A stretch of DNA of 24,638 nucleotides, from the IMG/VR virus record IMGVR_UViG_3300007735_000515, positions 1 to 24,638 of that record, one strand, 5' to 3'. The notes under the pieces were generated by a model that saw nothing but the letters and a program-made list of their open reading frames with translations, had not been told where the DNA came from and did no database searches. The position numbers and the translations under genes were made by a program. Position 1 is the stretch's first letter. Each line of letters begins with the position of its first letter. The stretch is from a virus. Positions 1 to 6,984 of the stretch are shown here, piece by piece.

Positions 1-35
1 GTCATCAAAATTTTTTGTCCCCAAAAAATGATGAC
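1..35. repeat. Imperfect inverted repeat at window edge
   Basis: Bases 1-17 and 22-35 are complementary around a TCCC loop, with three extra A residues bulged in the left arm. It could be a third hairpin in the series that follows the leftward gene. It lacks a clean GC-rich stem plus U-run, so I do not call it a terminator. The 11-base string GTCATCAAAAT at its left end recurs at 1098-1108. Confidence 0.5.
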
Positions 36-39
36 AAAA

Positions 40-55
40 AAAAGACAAAGTATCA
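40..55. repeat. 16-bp direct repeat, copy 1
   Basis: AAAAGACAAAGTATCA occurs here and again, exactly, at 866-881. The two copies bracket the leftward gene at 135-830, its leader and its terminators. Both copies form one arm of a hairpin: a perfect one here and an imperfect one at 870-897. Confidence 0.7.
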
Positions 56-74
56 ATGAGTGATACTTTGTCTT
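42..74 (-). terminator. Distal rho-independent terminator of the leftward gene
   Basis: A perfect 14-bp stem (42-55 with 61-74) surrounds a 5-base loop. Read leftward, it is followed by eight T residues, which is the intrinsic terminator layout. The stem is AT-rich, so it may be weaker than the one at 84-118 and serve as a back-up. Confidence 0.65.
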
Positions 75-83
75 GAAATAAAA

Positions 84-118
84 AAAAGGGGATAACGAAG
101 TATCCATTATCCCCTTTT
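84..118 (-). terminator. Proximal rho-independent terminator (possibly bidirectional)
   Basis: The 12-bp perfect stem AAAAGGGGATAA / TTATCCCCTTTT has an 11-base loop at 96-106. It lies 17 bases beyond the stop of the leftward gene and is followed, leftward, by a run of T. A shorter T-rich stretch also follows in the + direction, so it could stop transcription both ways. Confidence 0.8.
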
Positions 119-134
119 AACTTTTTTAACTTTG

Positions 135-830
135 TTATCTAGTATTTTTATGTTCTAGCTTGTAAGTATTAAAATCCTCTCTTAACTGATTAAGATTAGT
201 GTCAATCCATAAAGCAAAATCATACTCTTTCATAGCTAACTCTTTCATTTTTGGAACAAAGTCATCACGAAACTTTTTGATATTAGTTTCTTCCAATTTA
301 TCACTTGCTTTTTGGATAGCGTCCTCTCTATCAATTAATGCCTTTTTTCCCTTTGAACCAAAAAATCCGCTTTCTAATTGTTCATCAGAAATATCACTTA
401 ACGGATATAAATTTCCGTCCTGTCCTGTAAGTGACTTTGCTTTTTCCCTTTGTTCCTGTTTCTTAATTGCATCAACGCTATCAGATTTTGGGAAAGTAAA
501 CTCTTTGTTTATTTCTAAAAAATCTCTAACATATTTCCAATAGTGATTTTTAAAAGTATTTTCCGTTATCTTTTTACTTTCCATCAATGCCTTTTTTGTT
601 TCCTCTCGGCATAATTGGAACATGGCATAGCTAGGTTTATATCCAAAAATACCAATTAAATTTTCTGATATGTCATAAAACAATTCATCATTGTTTCTAA
701 CATTATCAATAGCTTGTTCAAAGGGAACAATTACACTTTCATGTAATTGGCTATATTCGTCCTTTGATAAAACAAGGGTTGCTTTTTGAACAGCTAACTT
801 TGCTTTTTTTAAACTAGGTTTTTGTGACAT
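135..830 (-). CDS. Unrecognised 231-residue protein, leftward monocistronic gene
   Basis: I do not recognise this protein. It is hydrophilic and Lys/Glu-rich, with several predicted helical charged stretches (about residues 75-110 and 160-215). It has no membrane segment, signal peptide or obvious catalytic motif. The ATG at 828-830 is the first start after a good promoter (942-970), with only a weak AAGTGAG-like ribosome site ahead of it. The gene sits alone in its own transcription unit: promoter, roughly 100-base leader with a hairpin, then two tandem terminators. It runs opposite to the late operon. That arrangement fits an early or independently expressed phage gene, such as a host-takeover or superinfection gene. 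The function remains unknown, but the coding call is firm because of its length and surrounding signals. Confidence 0.8.
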   Translation of the reverse strand: MSQKPSLKKAKLAVQKATLVLSKDEYSQLHESVIVPFEQAIDNVRNNDELFYDISENLIGIFGYKPSYAMFQLCREETKKALMESKKITENTFKNHYWKYVRDFLEINKEFTFPKSDSVDAIKKQEQREKAKSLTGQDGNLYPLSDISDEQLESGFFGSKGKKALIDREDAIQKASDKLEETNIKKFRDDFVPKMKELAMKEYDFALWIDTNLNQLREDFNTYKLEHKNTR

Positions 831-865
831 GGTAAATACTCACTTTCATTTTTAAAGTTATTAAG

Positions 866-881
866 AAAAGACAAAGTATCA
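866..881. repeat. 16-bp direct repeat, copy 2
   Basis: This is an exact second copy of the string at 40-55. It lies in the transcribed leader of the leftward gene, so the repeats flank that gene on both sides. Confidence 0.7.
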
Positions 882-897
882 GAAATGATACGAAGTC
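870..897 (-). promoter_or_regulatory. Leader hairpin upstream of the leftward gene
   Basis: GACAAAGTATCA, a four-base GAAA loop, then TGATACGAAGTC. The inner six and outer three base pairs match and the middle three do not. It lies between the promoter at 942-970 and the start codon at 830, so it would be in the 5' untranslated RNA. It may be an RNA structure or a protein-binding site. It echoes the perfect hairpin at 42-74 on the far side of the gene. Confidence 0.45.
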
Positions 898-941
898 CTA
901 TGAATTGAAAAGAAACATAAATTTTTCAGTTCATGTGAAGA

Positions 942-970
942 ATTATAGCATAGAAACCTGACAAAGTCCA
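942..970 (-). promoter_or_regulatory. Leftward sigma70-type promoter with extended -10
   Basis: Reading leftward there is TATAAT (947-942), preceded by TGC, giving the extended -10 form TGnTATAAT. A 4-of-6 -35 match, TGGACT (970-965), sits 17 bases upstream. Transcription would start near 935 and give a leader of about 105 bases before the ATG at 830. Confidence 0.75.
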
Positions 971-1153
971 GCTTTTTGTCCCCTAGTATACCCCTATAAC
1001 CCCATTATTTGATGAGCCTCGTCCCCGTCCGAATTCACTGAGATTTGCACAAATGATATTGTAGTTTTATAAAATCGAAAAAAGGAAACACCCCCCGTCA
1101 TCAAAATAAAAGGCATTTCAAAAAAATTTTTATAAAAAATTTAAAAAAACGGG
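971..1153. other. Non-coding part of the 831-1153 gap
   Basis: The 323-base gap 831-1153 holds the leader hairpin and promoter annotated separately. The rest (971-1153) shows no ORF I would support. It has several short C-rich strings (GTCCCC at about 979 and 1021, CCCCCC near 1092), a second copy of GTCATCAAAAT (1098-1108) and an A/T homopolymer-rich stretch (1114-1150) just past the stop of the metallopeptidase gene. I see no convincing terminator for that gene and no clear replication-origin iterons. Confidence 0.4.
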
Positions 1154-1498
1154 TTAGATTGCTTTGGGGTCGAAGTTGTATAACTCTGAGTAAACGTCTT
1201 TGATGCGGAGGAACTTCTTACCGTGCTGATCAAAATCATCATCGCCACGTACATACAAAGCTAGATGCACCATCTCATGAAGCAGGGTTTGAAATATAGT
1301 AATAAAATGCCCACAGGAAGCAGAACTAATCTCAATAGCCATCTCATGCTCATCAAAACAACCATAGATACCAGGGTTTTTAATAACACGAAATGTAACT
1401 TTTGAGGACTTGGGCATAGGAAGGGTGTTGAAAGGCGGCAGCTTACACGCCATATTGTAGAGAATTTCTAAATTTTTCTTTGTAAGCGTAGTTTTCAT
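1154..1498 (-). CDS. SprT-like zinc metallopeptidase homologue
   Basis: The 114-residue protein carries HEMVH at residues 74-78, the HExxH zinc-metallopeptidase signature. It is followed by H92-G in the context QHGKKF, the third zinc ligand as it appears in SprT/Spartan-like domains. Family members bind zinc and some cleave DNA-protein crosslinks; the phage role is unknown. At 114 residues this is a minimal catalytic core without the C-terminal zinc ribbon of cellular SprT. It is transcribed leftward, divergent from the packaging genes. The ATG at 1496-1498 has no clear ribosome site, and a possible -10 (TAGAAT, 1510-1505) lies very close to it, so a short-leader or leaderless start is possible. 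Family assignment is good and activity is inferred. Confidence 0.8.
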   Translation of the reverse strand: MKTTLTKKNLEILYNMACKLPPFNTLPMPKSSKVTFRVIKNPGIYGCFDEHEMAIEISSASCGHFITIFQTLLHEMVHLALYVRGDDDFDQHGKKFLRIKDVYSELYNFDPKAI

Positions 1499-1510
1499 GT
1501 ACCTATTCTA

Positions 1511-1543
1511 CCAAAAATGTGCTTGATTAATATAACATTTTGG
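1511..1543. promoter_or_regulatory. Operator-like inverted repeat in the divergent promoter region
   Basis: CCAAAAATGT (1511-1520) and ACATTTTGG (1535-1543) are inverted copies differing by one T, separated by 14 bases. The repeat overlaps the -35 and spacer of the rightward promoter and lies just upstream of the leftward metallopeptidase start. A dimeric regulator bound here could control both directions. Confidence 0.4.
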
Positions 1544-1551
1544 TATATATT
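1523..1551 (+). promoter_or_regulatory. Rightward promoter ahead of the packaging genes
   Basis: TTGATT (1523-1528), a 17-base spacer and TATATT (1546-1551) match sigma70 spacing. An overlapping extended -10 reading (TGGTATATA, 1541-1549) is also possible. A start near 1557 would precede the preferred terS ATG at 1601 by about 45 bases. Confidence 0.5.
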
Positions 1552-1600
1552 GGCCGCAATAGCTGCAAATAAATTTCTAGGATGTAAACAGCGACATTTT

Positions 1601-2182
1601 ATGGCAATAACAATCATTCCAACAGCGAACATACCGCTTCCAGACGATTTTGAGTCGGAAGAACCTACTACATTAGAACAAAAAGTTAAAATTGCTGCCA
1701 AAACCATGCAGATTTTAGATGAAGCAGGTGCAGAAATCCCAGTTTCAACACAAGAAAAGAAAGAAGCTGAAGAAATATTTAAAAATTTTACAAATCCTGA
1801 TGTAACAGCACCTTTAAATGCAGCAACCAAGCAAGCTTTGAATGTTCCAGCTACAGTTCAGCATTTATATGCTATGTTATCTGACTATGATCATCAAGTT
1901 GTACAAGAAGCCGTCCAATTGAGACGGTTTGTTACAAATAAACTTATAGAAGATGCAGGATTAACAGATCCAAGACATAGATTAAAAGCTTTAGAGTTAT
2001 TAGGTAAGATTAGTGACGTAGGTTTGTTCTCAGAGAAAACAGAAATTACAGTTAAAAATTTATCACAAGAAGATTTAGAAGCACAGATTAAGGCTAAGAT
2101 GTATAAAATTCTTGGTAAAACTGCAGTTATAGATACAACCTTTGAAGTTGTTGAAACAAAAGACATAACACCAGATATTTAA
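1601..2182 (+). CDS. terS: Putative terminase small subunit
   Basis: A 193-residue protein directly upstream (one base) of the large terminase. The small subunit recognises phage DNA and passes it to the large subunit for packaging. The C-terminal half has the charged helical pattern HRLKALELLGKISDVGLF (about residues 139-156), which I associate with small terminase subunits of aquatic phages. The N-terminus is acidic and Pro-rich. I chose the ATG at 1601 over one at 1517 because 1517 lies upstream of the likely promoter and would add a hydrophobic stretch unlike the rest. The MAI start is also shared by the next genes. The ribosome site is weak (AGGATG about 16 bases upstream). Identity rests on position and partial family resemblance. 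Confidence 0.65.
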   Translation: MAITIIPTANIPLPDDFESEEPTTLEQKVKIAAKTMQILDEAGAEIPVSTQEKKEAEEIFKNFTNPDVTAPLNAATKQALNVPATVQHLYAMLSDYDHQVVQEAVQLRRFVTNKLIEDAGLTDPRHRLKALELLGKISDVGLFSEKTEITVKNLSQEDLEAQIKAKMYKILGKTAVIDTTFEVVETKDITPDI

Positions 2183-2183
2183 T

Positions 2184-3725
2184 ATGGCTATAGATATTTC
2201 AGGTTTCAGCCAAGCTGATATTGACCATGCACTTGCACATATATCTGTATTGCCTAAACATGAGCAGCTACAGTTTTTAGCACACTTAGAAGAATTAGAA
2301 AAAAGTCAAACACTTGAAAAACGACAAACTACATTTTTAGAATTTATACAACATGTATATCCAGGATATAAGGTAGGTAATCATCATCGTAGACTTGCGA
2401 AAATATTTGAAGACATTGCCAACGGCAAAAAGAAAAGAGTTATTGTTAATATTGCGCCACGACACGGGAAGTCTGAGCTTATATCATATCTTGCACCTGC
2501 TTGGTTTTTGGGAAAATATCCTGATAAAAAAATTATTATGGCGTCTCATACTGCTGATCTTGCTGTTAATTTTGGTAGGCGAGTTCGTAATTTGGTTGGT
2601 AGTGATGCTTATAAAGATGTATTTCCTAATGTAGAGTTACAAGCAGATAGTAAATCAGCATCTCGTTGGGGTACAAACTATAATGGAGAATATTTTGCTA
2701 TTGGTGTTGGTGGTGCCCTCGCTGGTCGTGGGGCTGATTTGTTTATCATTGATGATCCACATTCCGAGCAAGACGCCAAGCTGGGACGTCCGGATGTTTT
2801 TCTGCCTGCTTGGGAGTGGTTTCAGTCTGGTCCAATTCAACGTCTTATGCCGGGCGGTGCGATTATTGTGGTGATGACTAGATGGTCTAAGTTAGATTTG
2901 ACCGGCCAAATAGTTAACCAAATGATCAAGACGGAAGGTGTAGACGAGTGGGAAGTTGTTGAATTTCCAGCGATTATTGAAGACAAAGAAGGTAACGAAG
3001 CTTCACTTTGGCCTGAATTTTGGCCACTTGAAGAATTACAGGCAAAAAAGGCGTCCCTTGATGTTAGATATTGGAACGCGCAGTACTTACAAAACCCAGT
3101 ATCAGAAGAAGGTGCGCTCATCAAGCGTGAATGGTGGAAGATATGGGAAGACGAGAACCCACCAAGTTGCGAATTTACTATTATGTCTTTAGATGCTGCA
3201 CAAGAAGCCAATACGAGAGCCGATTATAATTCGTTAACTACGTGGGGTGTCTTTTTTAACGAAGAGACCAATAATTATAATATAATACTACTAAATGCTA
3301 TCAAGCAACGGTTAGAGTTTCCTGAACTCAAAGAATTAGTGTTAGAAGAGTATAAGGAATGGCAACCCGACGCCTTCATAGTAGAAAAGAAATCTAACGG
3401 AGCTGCTCTCTATCAAGAGATGAGAAGAATGGGCGTTCCGCTAGGGGAATTTACACCTGGAAAAGGGCAAGACAAAATATCCAGAGTTAACTCCGTGGCA
3501 GATCTCTTCAGATCTGGTATAGTGTGGGCTCCTGATAGAAGATGGGCGCACGAACTGATTGAAGAATGTAATGACTTCCCATCAGGTGCTAACGATGACC
3601 AAGTGGACTCAACCACTATGGCTCTCATGAGATTTAGACAAGGTGGGTTCATACGATTACCTAATGATGAACCTGATGAAATATATGGGTTCAAGAGTTC
3701 TAGAAATAGATTGTACGCGATATGA
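2184..3725 (+). CDS. terL: Terminase large subunit (ATPase-nuclease)
   Basis: The motor that translocates DNA into the prohead and cuts it. The N-terminal ATPase has a Walker A variant, APRHGKSE (residues 91-98), Walker B LFIIDD (186-191) followed by a conserved PHS, and the coupling motif VVMTRW (229-234). The C-terminal RNase H-fold nuclease shows its acidic residues at D337 (IMSLDAA), E401 (FIVEKKSNG) and D471/D472/D475 (NDDQVDS). Its 513 residues are normal for the family. The start is one base after terS, and the stop overlaps the next small ORF in an ATGA arrangement, which suggests translational coupling. Both catalytic domains look intact. Confidence 0.95.
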   Translation: MAIDISGFSQADIDHALAHISVLPKHEQLQFLAHLEELEKSQTLEKRQTTFLEFIQHVYPGYKVGNHHRRLAKIFEDIANGKKKRVIVNIAPRHGKSELISYLAPAWFLGKYPDKKIIMASHTADLAVNFGRRVRNLVGSDAYKDVFPNVELQADSKSASRWGTNYNGEYFAIGVGGALAGRGADLFIIDDPHSEQDAKLGRPDVFLPAWEWFQSGPIQRLMPGGAIIVVMTRWSKLDLTGQIVNQMIKTEGVDEWEVVEFPAIIEDKEGNEASLWPEFWPLEELQAKKASLDVRYWNAQYLQNPVSEEGALIKREWWKIWEDENPPSCEFTIMSLDAAQEANTRADYNSLTTWGVFFNEETNNYNIILLNAIKQRLEFPELKELVLEEYKEWQPDAFIVEKKSNGAALYQEMRRMGVPLGEFTPGKGQDKISRVNSVADLFRSGIVWAPDRRWAHELIEECNDFPSGANDDQVDSTTMALMRFRQGGFIRLPNDEPDEIYGFKSSRNRLYAI

Positions 3726-3889
3726 TTGTTTATGAAGTTAAGAATATGTTCAATGGTAGAAAGTTACGCGTTATAAAGAAACGTGTGTCTGACAAGAACA
3801 AAAGATTTTATGATAACTTTAATAAACGTAGAGGCGAAAATTATTGGTGGAAAGGTTACGAACCACTAGATGCAGATAACAAAGGATAA
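3722..3889 (+). CDS. Small basic 55-residue protein coupled to terL
   Basis: A short ORF fills the space between the large terminase and the portal gene. Its ATG overlaps the terL stop (ATGA, 3722-3725), and it ends three bases before the portal start, with AAAGGA in its last codons serving as the portal ribosome site. The product is Arg/Lys-rich (NGRKLRVIKKRV near residues 11-22) with an aromatic patch NYWWKGYEP (40-48). I do not recognise it. The tight overlaps on both sides support real translation. It could be a small packaging accessory protein, but nothing in the sequence proves this. Confidence 0.65.
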   Translation: MIVYEVKNMFNGRKLRVIKKRVSDKNKRFYDNFNKRRGENYWWKGYEPLDADNKG

Positions 3890-3892
3890 ATT

Positions 3893-6340
3893 ATGGCAAT
3901 AGACAAAAGTGTAAGTCAAGCTCCTCAGGGCATTGAAGAATTAGCAGCTGCTCAACCTGATTTAAGTATTGAGATTGAAAATCCAGATTCAGTTACATTA
4001 GATGATGGCAGCATGGAGATTACCATTCAGCCAGGTAAAGAAACTAATGATGAGTTCAACGCTAACTTAGCAGAAGACATGGACGAAGGACAACTAACAG
4101 AATTGTCTGGTGATCTTATCGGTGAATATGATGCTGATGTTAATTCAAGAAAAGATTGGCTAACTACTTATGTTGATGGTTTAGAATTATTAGGCTTAAA
4201 AGTAGAAGATAGAACAGAACCATGGCCAGGTGCATGCAACGTGTACCATCCACTCATGACTGAAGCGTTAGTTAAATTCCAAGCAGAAACAATGATGGAA
4301 ACATTCCCAGCTGCAGGTCCGGTTAAAACACAAATTGTTGGTAAACAAACTCCTGAAAAAGAAGAAGCTGCTGAACGTGTTCAAGAAGATATGAACTATC
4401 AGTTAACTAATGAGATGCCTGAATATAGACCTGAACATGAAAGAATGTTATGGGGTTTAGGTTTAGCTGGTAATGCGTTTAAAAAAGTTTATTTTGATCC
4501 ATCACTTAATAGACAAGTAGCGATGTATGTTCCAGCAGAAGATATGGTAGTTCCGTATGGCGCGTCTAATTTAGAAACTGCAGAACGTGTAACACACGTC
4601 ATGAGAAAAACTAAGAATGAGTTACGTAAATTAATTGTTGCAGGGTTTTACCGTGATGTTGAGTTAGGTGAGCCGTTTTTAGATGTTGATGAAGCTGAGA
4701 AAAAGATTGCAGAAAAACTAGGGTTTAATCCGTCAGAAGATGATCGATATAAAATTCTAGAGATGCATGTTAATTTAGATTTAGAAAATGGTGATAGCGA
4801 AGATGGTATTGCACTACCTTATGTAGTAACTATTGAAAAAGGTACAGGTTCAATATTAGCAATACGTCGTAATTGGAATCCAGATGATGAATTAAAATCT
4901 AAACGTCAACATTTTGTTCACTACGGATATATTCCTGGATTTGGTTTTTACTGCTTTGGTTTAATACATTTGATTGGAGCGTTTGCTAAGTCAGGCACAA
5001 TGATCTTAAGACAGCTCGTTGATGCAGGCACATTGAGCAACCTACCAGGGGGGCTTAAGTCACGTGGTCTTCGTATCAAAGGTGATGATACTCCCATTGC
5101 TCCAGGTGAGTTTAGAGATGTTGATGTACCATCAGGTGCTATCCGCGATAACATCTTGCCGTTACCATATAAAGAACCTTCACAAGTTTTAGCTCAATTA
5201 ATGAATCAGATTATTGAAGAAGGTCGCATGTTTGCAAATGCGGAAGGATTAAAAGTTTCTGATATGTCAGCTAATGCTCCAGTAGGAACAACATTAGCTA
5301 TATTAGAACGCACATTAAAAGTTACATCAGCTGTGCAAGCTCGCATTTATTATGCGATGCGTCAAGAATTTAAATTACTTAAAGTTATTATTCGTGATTA
5401 CACTCCGCAAGAGTATTCTTACGATCCAGAAATTGGTGATAGACGCGCTAAACAATCAGATTATGATAATGTAGATGTAGTTCCTGTAAGTGATCCTAAT
5501 GCAGCTACTATGTCACAAAAAGTTGTGCAGTATCAAGCAGTTATGCAAATGGCAGCTCAAAATCCACAAATCTATGACTTAGCAGAACTAAATCGTCAAA
5601 TGCTTGAAGTATTAGGTATTAAAAATATTGGTAAGTTAGTTCCAGCTGCAGAAGATAAGAAACCAAAAGATCCTGTAACTGAAAATATGAACTTAATTAA
5701 TGGATCTCCTGTTAAAGCGTTTATATATCAAGATCACCAAGCACATATTCAAGTGCATATGGCTGCTATGAACGATCCTAAGATTGCACAAATGATAGGT
5801 CAAAATCCACAAGCTCAAAATATTCAAGCTGCTGCTATGGCTCATATTAATGAGCATATTGCTTTTGAATACAGAAAACAACTAGAAGAGCAATTAGGGG
5901 TTCCTTTACCTAATCCAGAAGATGAAATACCTAAAGAAGAAGAACTTCAAATTTCTCGAATTGCTGCACAAGCTGCTCAACAGTTATTACAAAAAAATAC
6001 TGCGGAAGCGCAACAACAGCAAGCGCAACAACAAGCACAAGATCCGTTGATTCAAATGCAACAACAAGAACTTCAATTAAAAGCTCAAGAAGTTCAAATT
6101 AAAGCTCAAAAAACTATGGCTGATATTCAGTTAGATCAAGCTAAACTAGAATTAGAAAAAGCTAAATTATTATCTCAAGAAAAAATTGAAGGTGTAAAAA
6201 TAGGAGCTAAAACAACATTTGATAAAGAAAAGCTACAAGCCGATCAACAAGCTCGAGGAGTTGAATTAGGTATGCAAGCAGTTCATAAACAACAAGATTT
6301 ACAAGCTAGTACAAAGGAATTACAAACAACTGAGGAGTAA
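3893..6340 (+). CDS. Portal protein (large, podovirus/P22-like size)
   Basis: Portal rings form the DNA gateway at one capsid vertex and bind terminase and connector proteins. This 815-residue protein follows terL in the standard position. It has the mixed alpha/beta body of large portals, including the helical stretch around residues 430-500 (QLMNQIIEEGRMFANAEG, then APVGTTLAILERTLKV), which I associate with the portal crown/stem helices of this family. The last 150 residues or so are a long Gln/Ala/Lys-rich helix (about 665-790), like the C-terminal barrel helix of P22-type portals. An acidic N-terminal extension (1-75) is less typical. RBS AAAGGA precedes the ATG. Confidence 0.88.
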   Translation: MAIDKSVSQAPQGIEELAAAQPDLSIEIENPDSVTLDDGSMEITIQPGKETNDEFNANLAEDMDEGQLTELSGDLIGEYDADVNSRKDWLTTYVDGLELLGLKVEDRTEPWPGACNVYHPLMTEALVKFQAETMMETFPAAGPVKTQIVGKQTPEKEEAAERVQEDMNYQLTNEMPEYRPEHERMLWGLGLAGNAFKKVYFDPSLNRQVAMYVPAEDMVVPYGASNLETAERVTHVMRKTKNELRKLIVAGFYRDVELGEPFLDVDEAEKKIAEKLGFNPSEDDRYKILEMHVNLDLENGDSEDGIALPYVVTIEKGTGSILAIRRNWNPDDELKSKRQHFVHYGYIPGFGFYCFGLIHLIGAFAKSGTMILRQLVDAGTLSNLPGGLKSRGLRIKGDDTPIAPGEFRDVDVPSGAIRDNILPLPYKEPSQVLAQLMNQIIEEGRMFANAEGLKVSDMSANAPVGTTLAILERTLKVTSAVQARIYYAMRQEFKLLKVIIRDYTPQEYSYDPEIGDRRAKQSDYDNVDVVPVSDPNAATMSQKVVQYQAVMQMAAQNPQIYDLAELNRQMLEVLGIKNIGKLVPAAEDKKPKDPVTENMNLINGSPVKAFIYQDHQAHIQVHMAAMNDPKIAQMIGQNPQAQNIQAAAMAHINEHIAFEYRKQLEEQLGVPLPNPEDEIPKEEELQISRIAAQAAQQLLQKNTAEAQQQQAQQQAQDPLIQMQQQELQLKAQEVQIKAQKTMADIQLDQAKLELEKAKLLSQEKIEGVKIGAKTTFDKEKLQADQQARGVELGMQAVHKQQDLQASTKELQTTEE

Positions 6341-6344
6341 CTAA

Positions 6345-6539
6345 ATGGACCAAACGCTAGAGCTATTATTGTCTCGAATAGATGATCAGCGCAAAACAGT
6401 TTTAATAAATTTAGGAGACGGAGCAGCAAAAGATTTTGCTTCGTACCAAAATATGACAGGATATATACGAGGTCTATCCGTCGCAGAAAGTATAATTAAA
6501 GACCTTGCACAAAGAATGGAGACATTTGAAGATGAGTGA
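6345..6539 (+). CDS. Small conserved-type protein after the portal gene
   Basis: A 64-residue, largely helical protein. It starts four bases after the portal stop, and its GAGGAG ribosome site lies inside the portal stop region. It overlaps the GroES-like gene by 8 bases at its end. There are no cysteines, membrane segments or motifs that I recognise. The pattern (short amphipathic helix, GDGAAKDF, then helix ending METFEDE) suggests a small structural or assembly helper. Position between portal and scaffold genes and tight packing support coding. I cannot assign a function. Confidence 0.75.
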   Translation: MDQTLELLLSRIDDQRKTVLINLGDGAAKDFASYQNMTGYIRGLSVAESIIKDLAQRMETFEDE

Positions 6540-6975
6540 CATACTCACAATGAATAAAGATATTGTCGATGCAGCAGGTCGACCTATCAATATTCCAACA
6601 ATAAACGAAGTAGAACCGGAAGACATTCCGATTGAAGAAAGAGGATTGCAATTACCTGAACCAAAAGGGTATAAGATTTTATGTGCGATCCCAAATGCTG
6701 CAGAAGAATACGAAAGTGGTTTAGTTAAAGCTGCACAAACTAGAACTATTGAAGAACATTCTACAGTTGTTTTATTTGTAGTTAAGGTAGGTGATTTAGC
6801 TTATAAAGATGAATCAAGATTTCCTACTGGTCCATGGTGTAAAGAGGGTGATTTTGTTTTGACACGTGCATACGCAGGTACAAGATTTAAAATCCACGGA
6901 AGAGAATTCCGCATTATAAACGACGATACTGTAGAAGGTGTGGTGCAAGATCCACGCGGCTACACTCGCGCATAG
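6532..6975 (+). CDS. GroES-like (Cpn10) co-chaperonin
   Basis: GroES caps GroEL and helps fold substrates; phages such as T4 (gp31) carry their own version for capsid protein folding. From residue 46 the 147-residue protein follows the Cpn10 fold order. YKILCAIP matches the first strand. EEYESGLVKAAQTRT lies where the GroES mobile loop carries its GIVL motif. VVLFVVKVGD, CKEGDFVLTRAYAGTRFKI and EFRIINDDTVEGVV match the KVGDxVxF...YxGxxxKI...ExxIxxxxDIxAIV pattern of the C-terminal half. The first 45 residues are an extra Pro/acidic extension. I chose the ATG at 6532, not 6505, because it overlaps the previous stop and has GGAG upstream. Its location just before scaffold and capsid genes fits a capsid-folding role. 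Confidence 0.75.
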   Translation: MSDILTMNKDIVDAAGRPINIPTINEVEPEDIPIEERGLQLPEPKGYKILCAIPNAAEEYESGLVKAAQTRTIEEHSTVVLFVVKVGDLAYKDESRFPTGPWCKEGDFVLTRAYAGTRFKIHGREFRIINDDTVEGVVQDPRGYTRA

Positions 6976-6984
6976 GAGAAAATT

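Noticed and set aside
199-543. + strand ORF opposite the leftward 231-residue gene
   Set aside because: Shadow of the real gene: no start signals, Ser/Phe-rich composition typical of an antisense Lys/Glu-rich frame.
1114-1150. A/T homopolymer stretch as a terminator for the metallopeptidase gene
   Set aside because: There is no GC-rich stem, only complementary A and T runs that AT-rich DNA forms readily.
1517-1600. Upstream start for the small terminase gene at 1517
   Set aside because: It lies before the likely promoter -10 and adds a hydrophobic, Cys-containing stretch unlike the protein body.
6505-6531. Upstream start for the GroES-like gene
   Set aside because: The ATG at 6532 overlaps the previous stop and has better spacing from GGAG; the nine added residues are the other reading frame of the previous gene.
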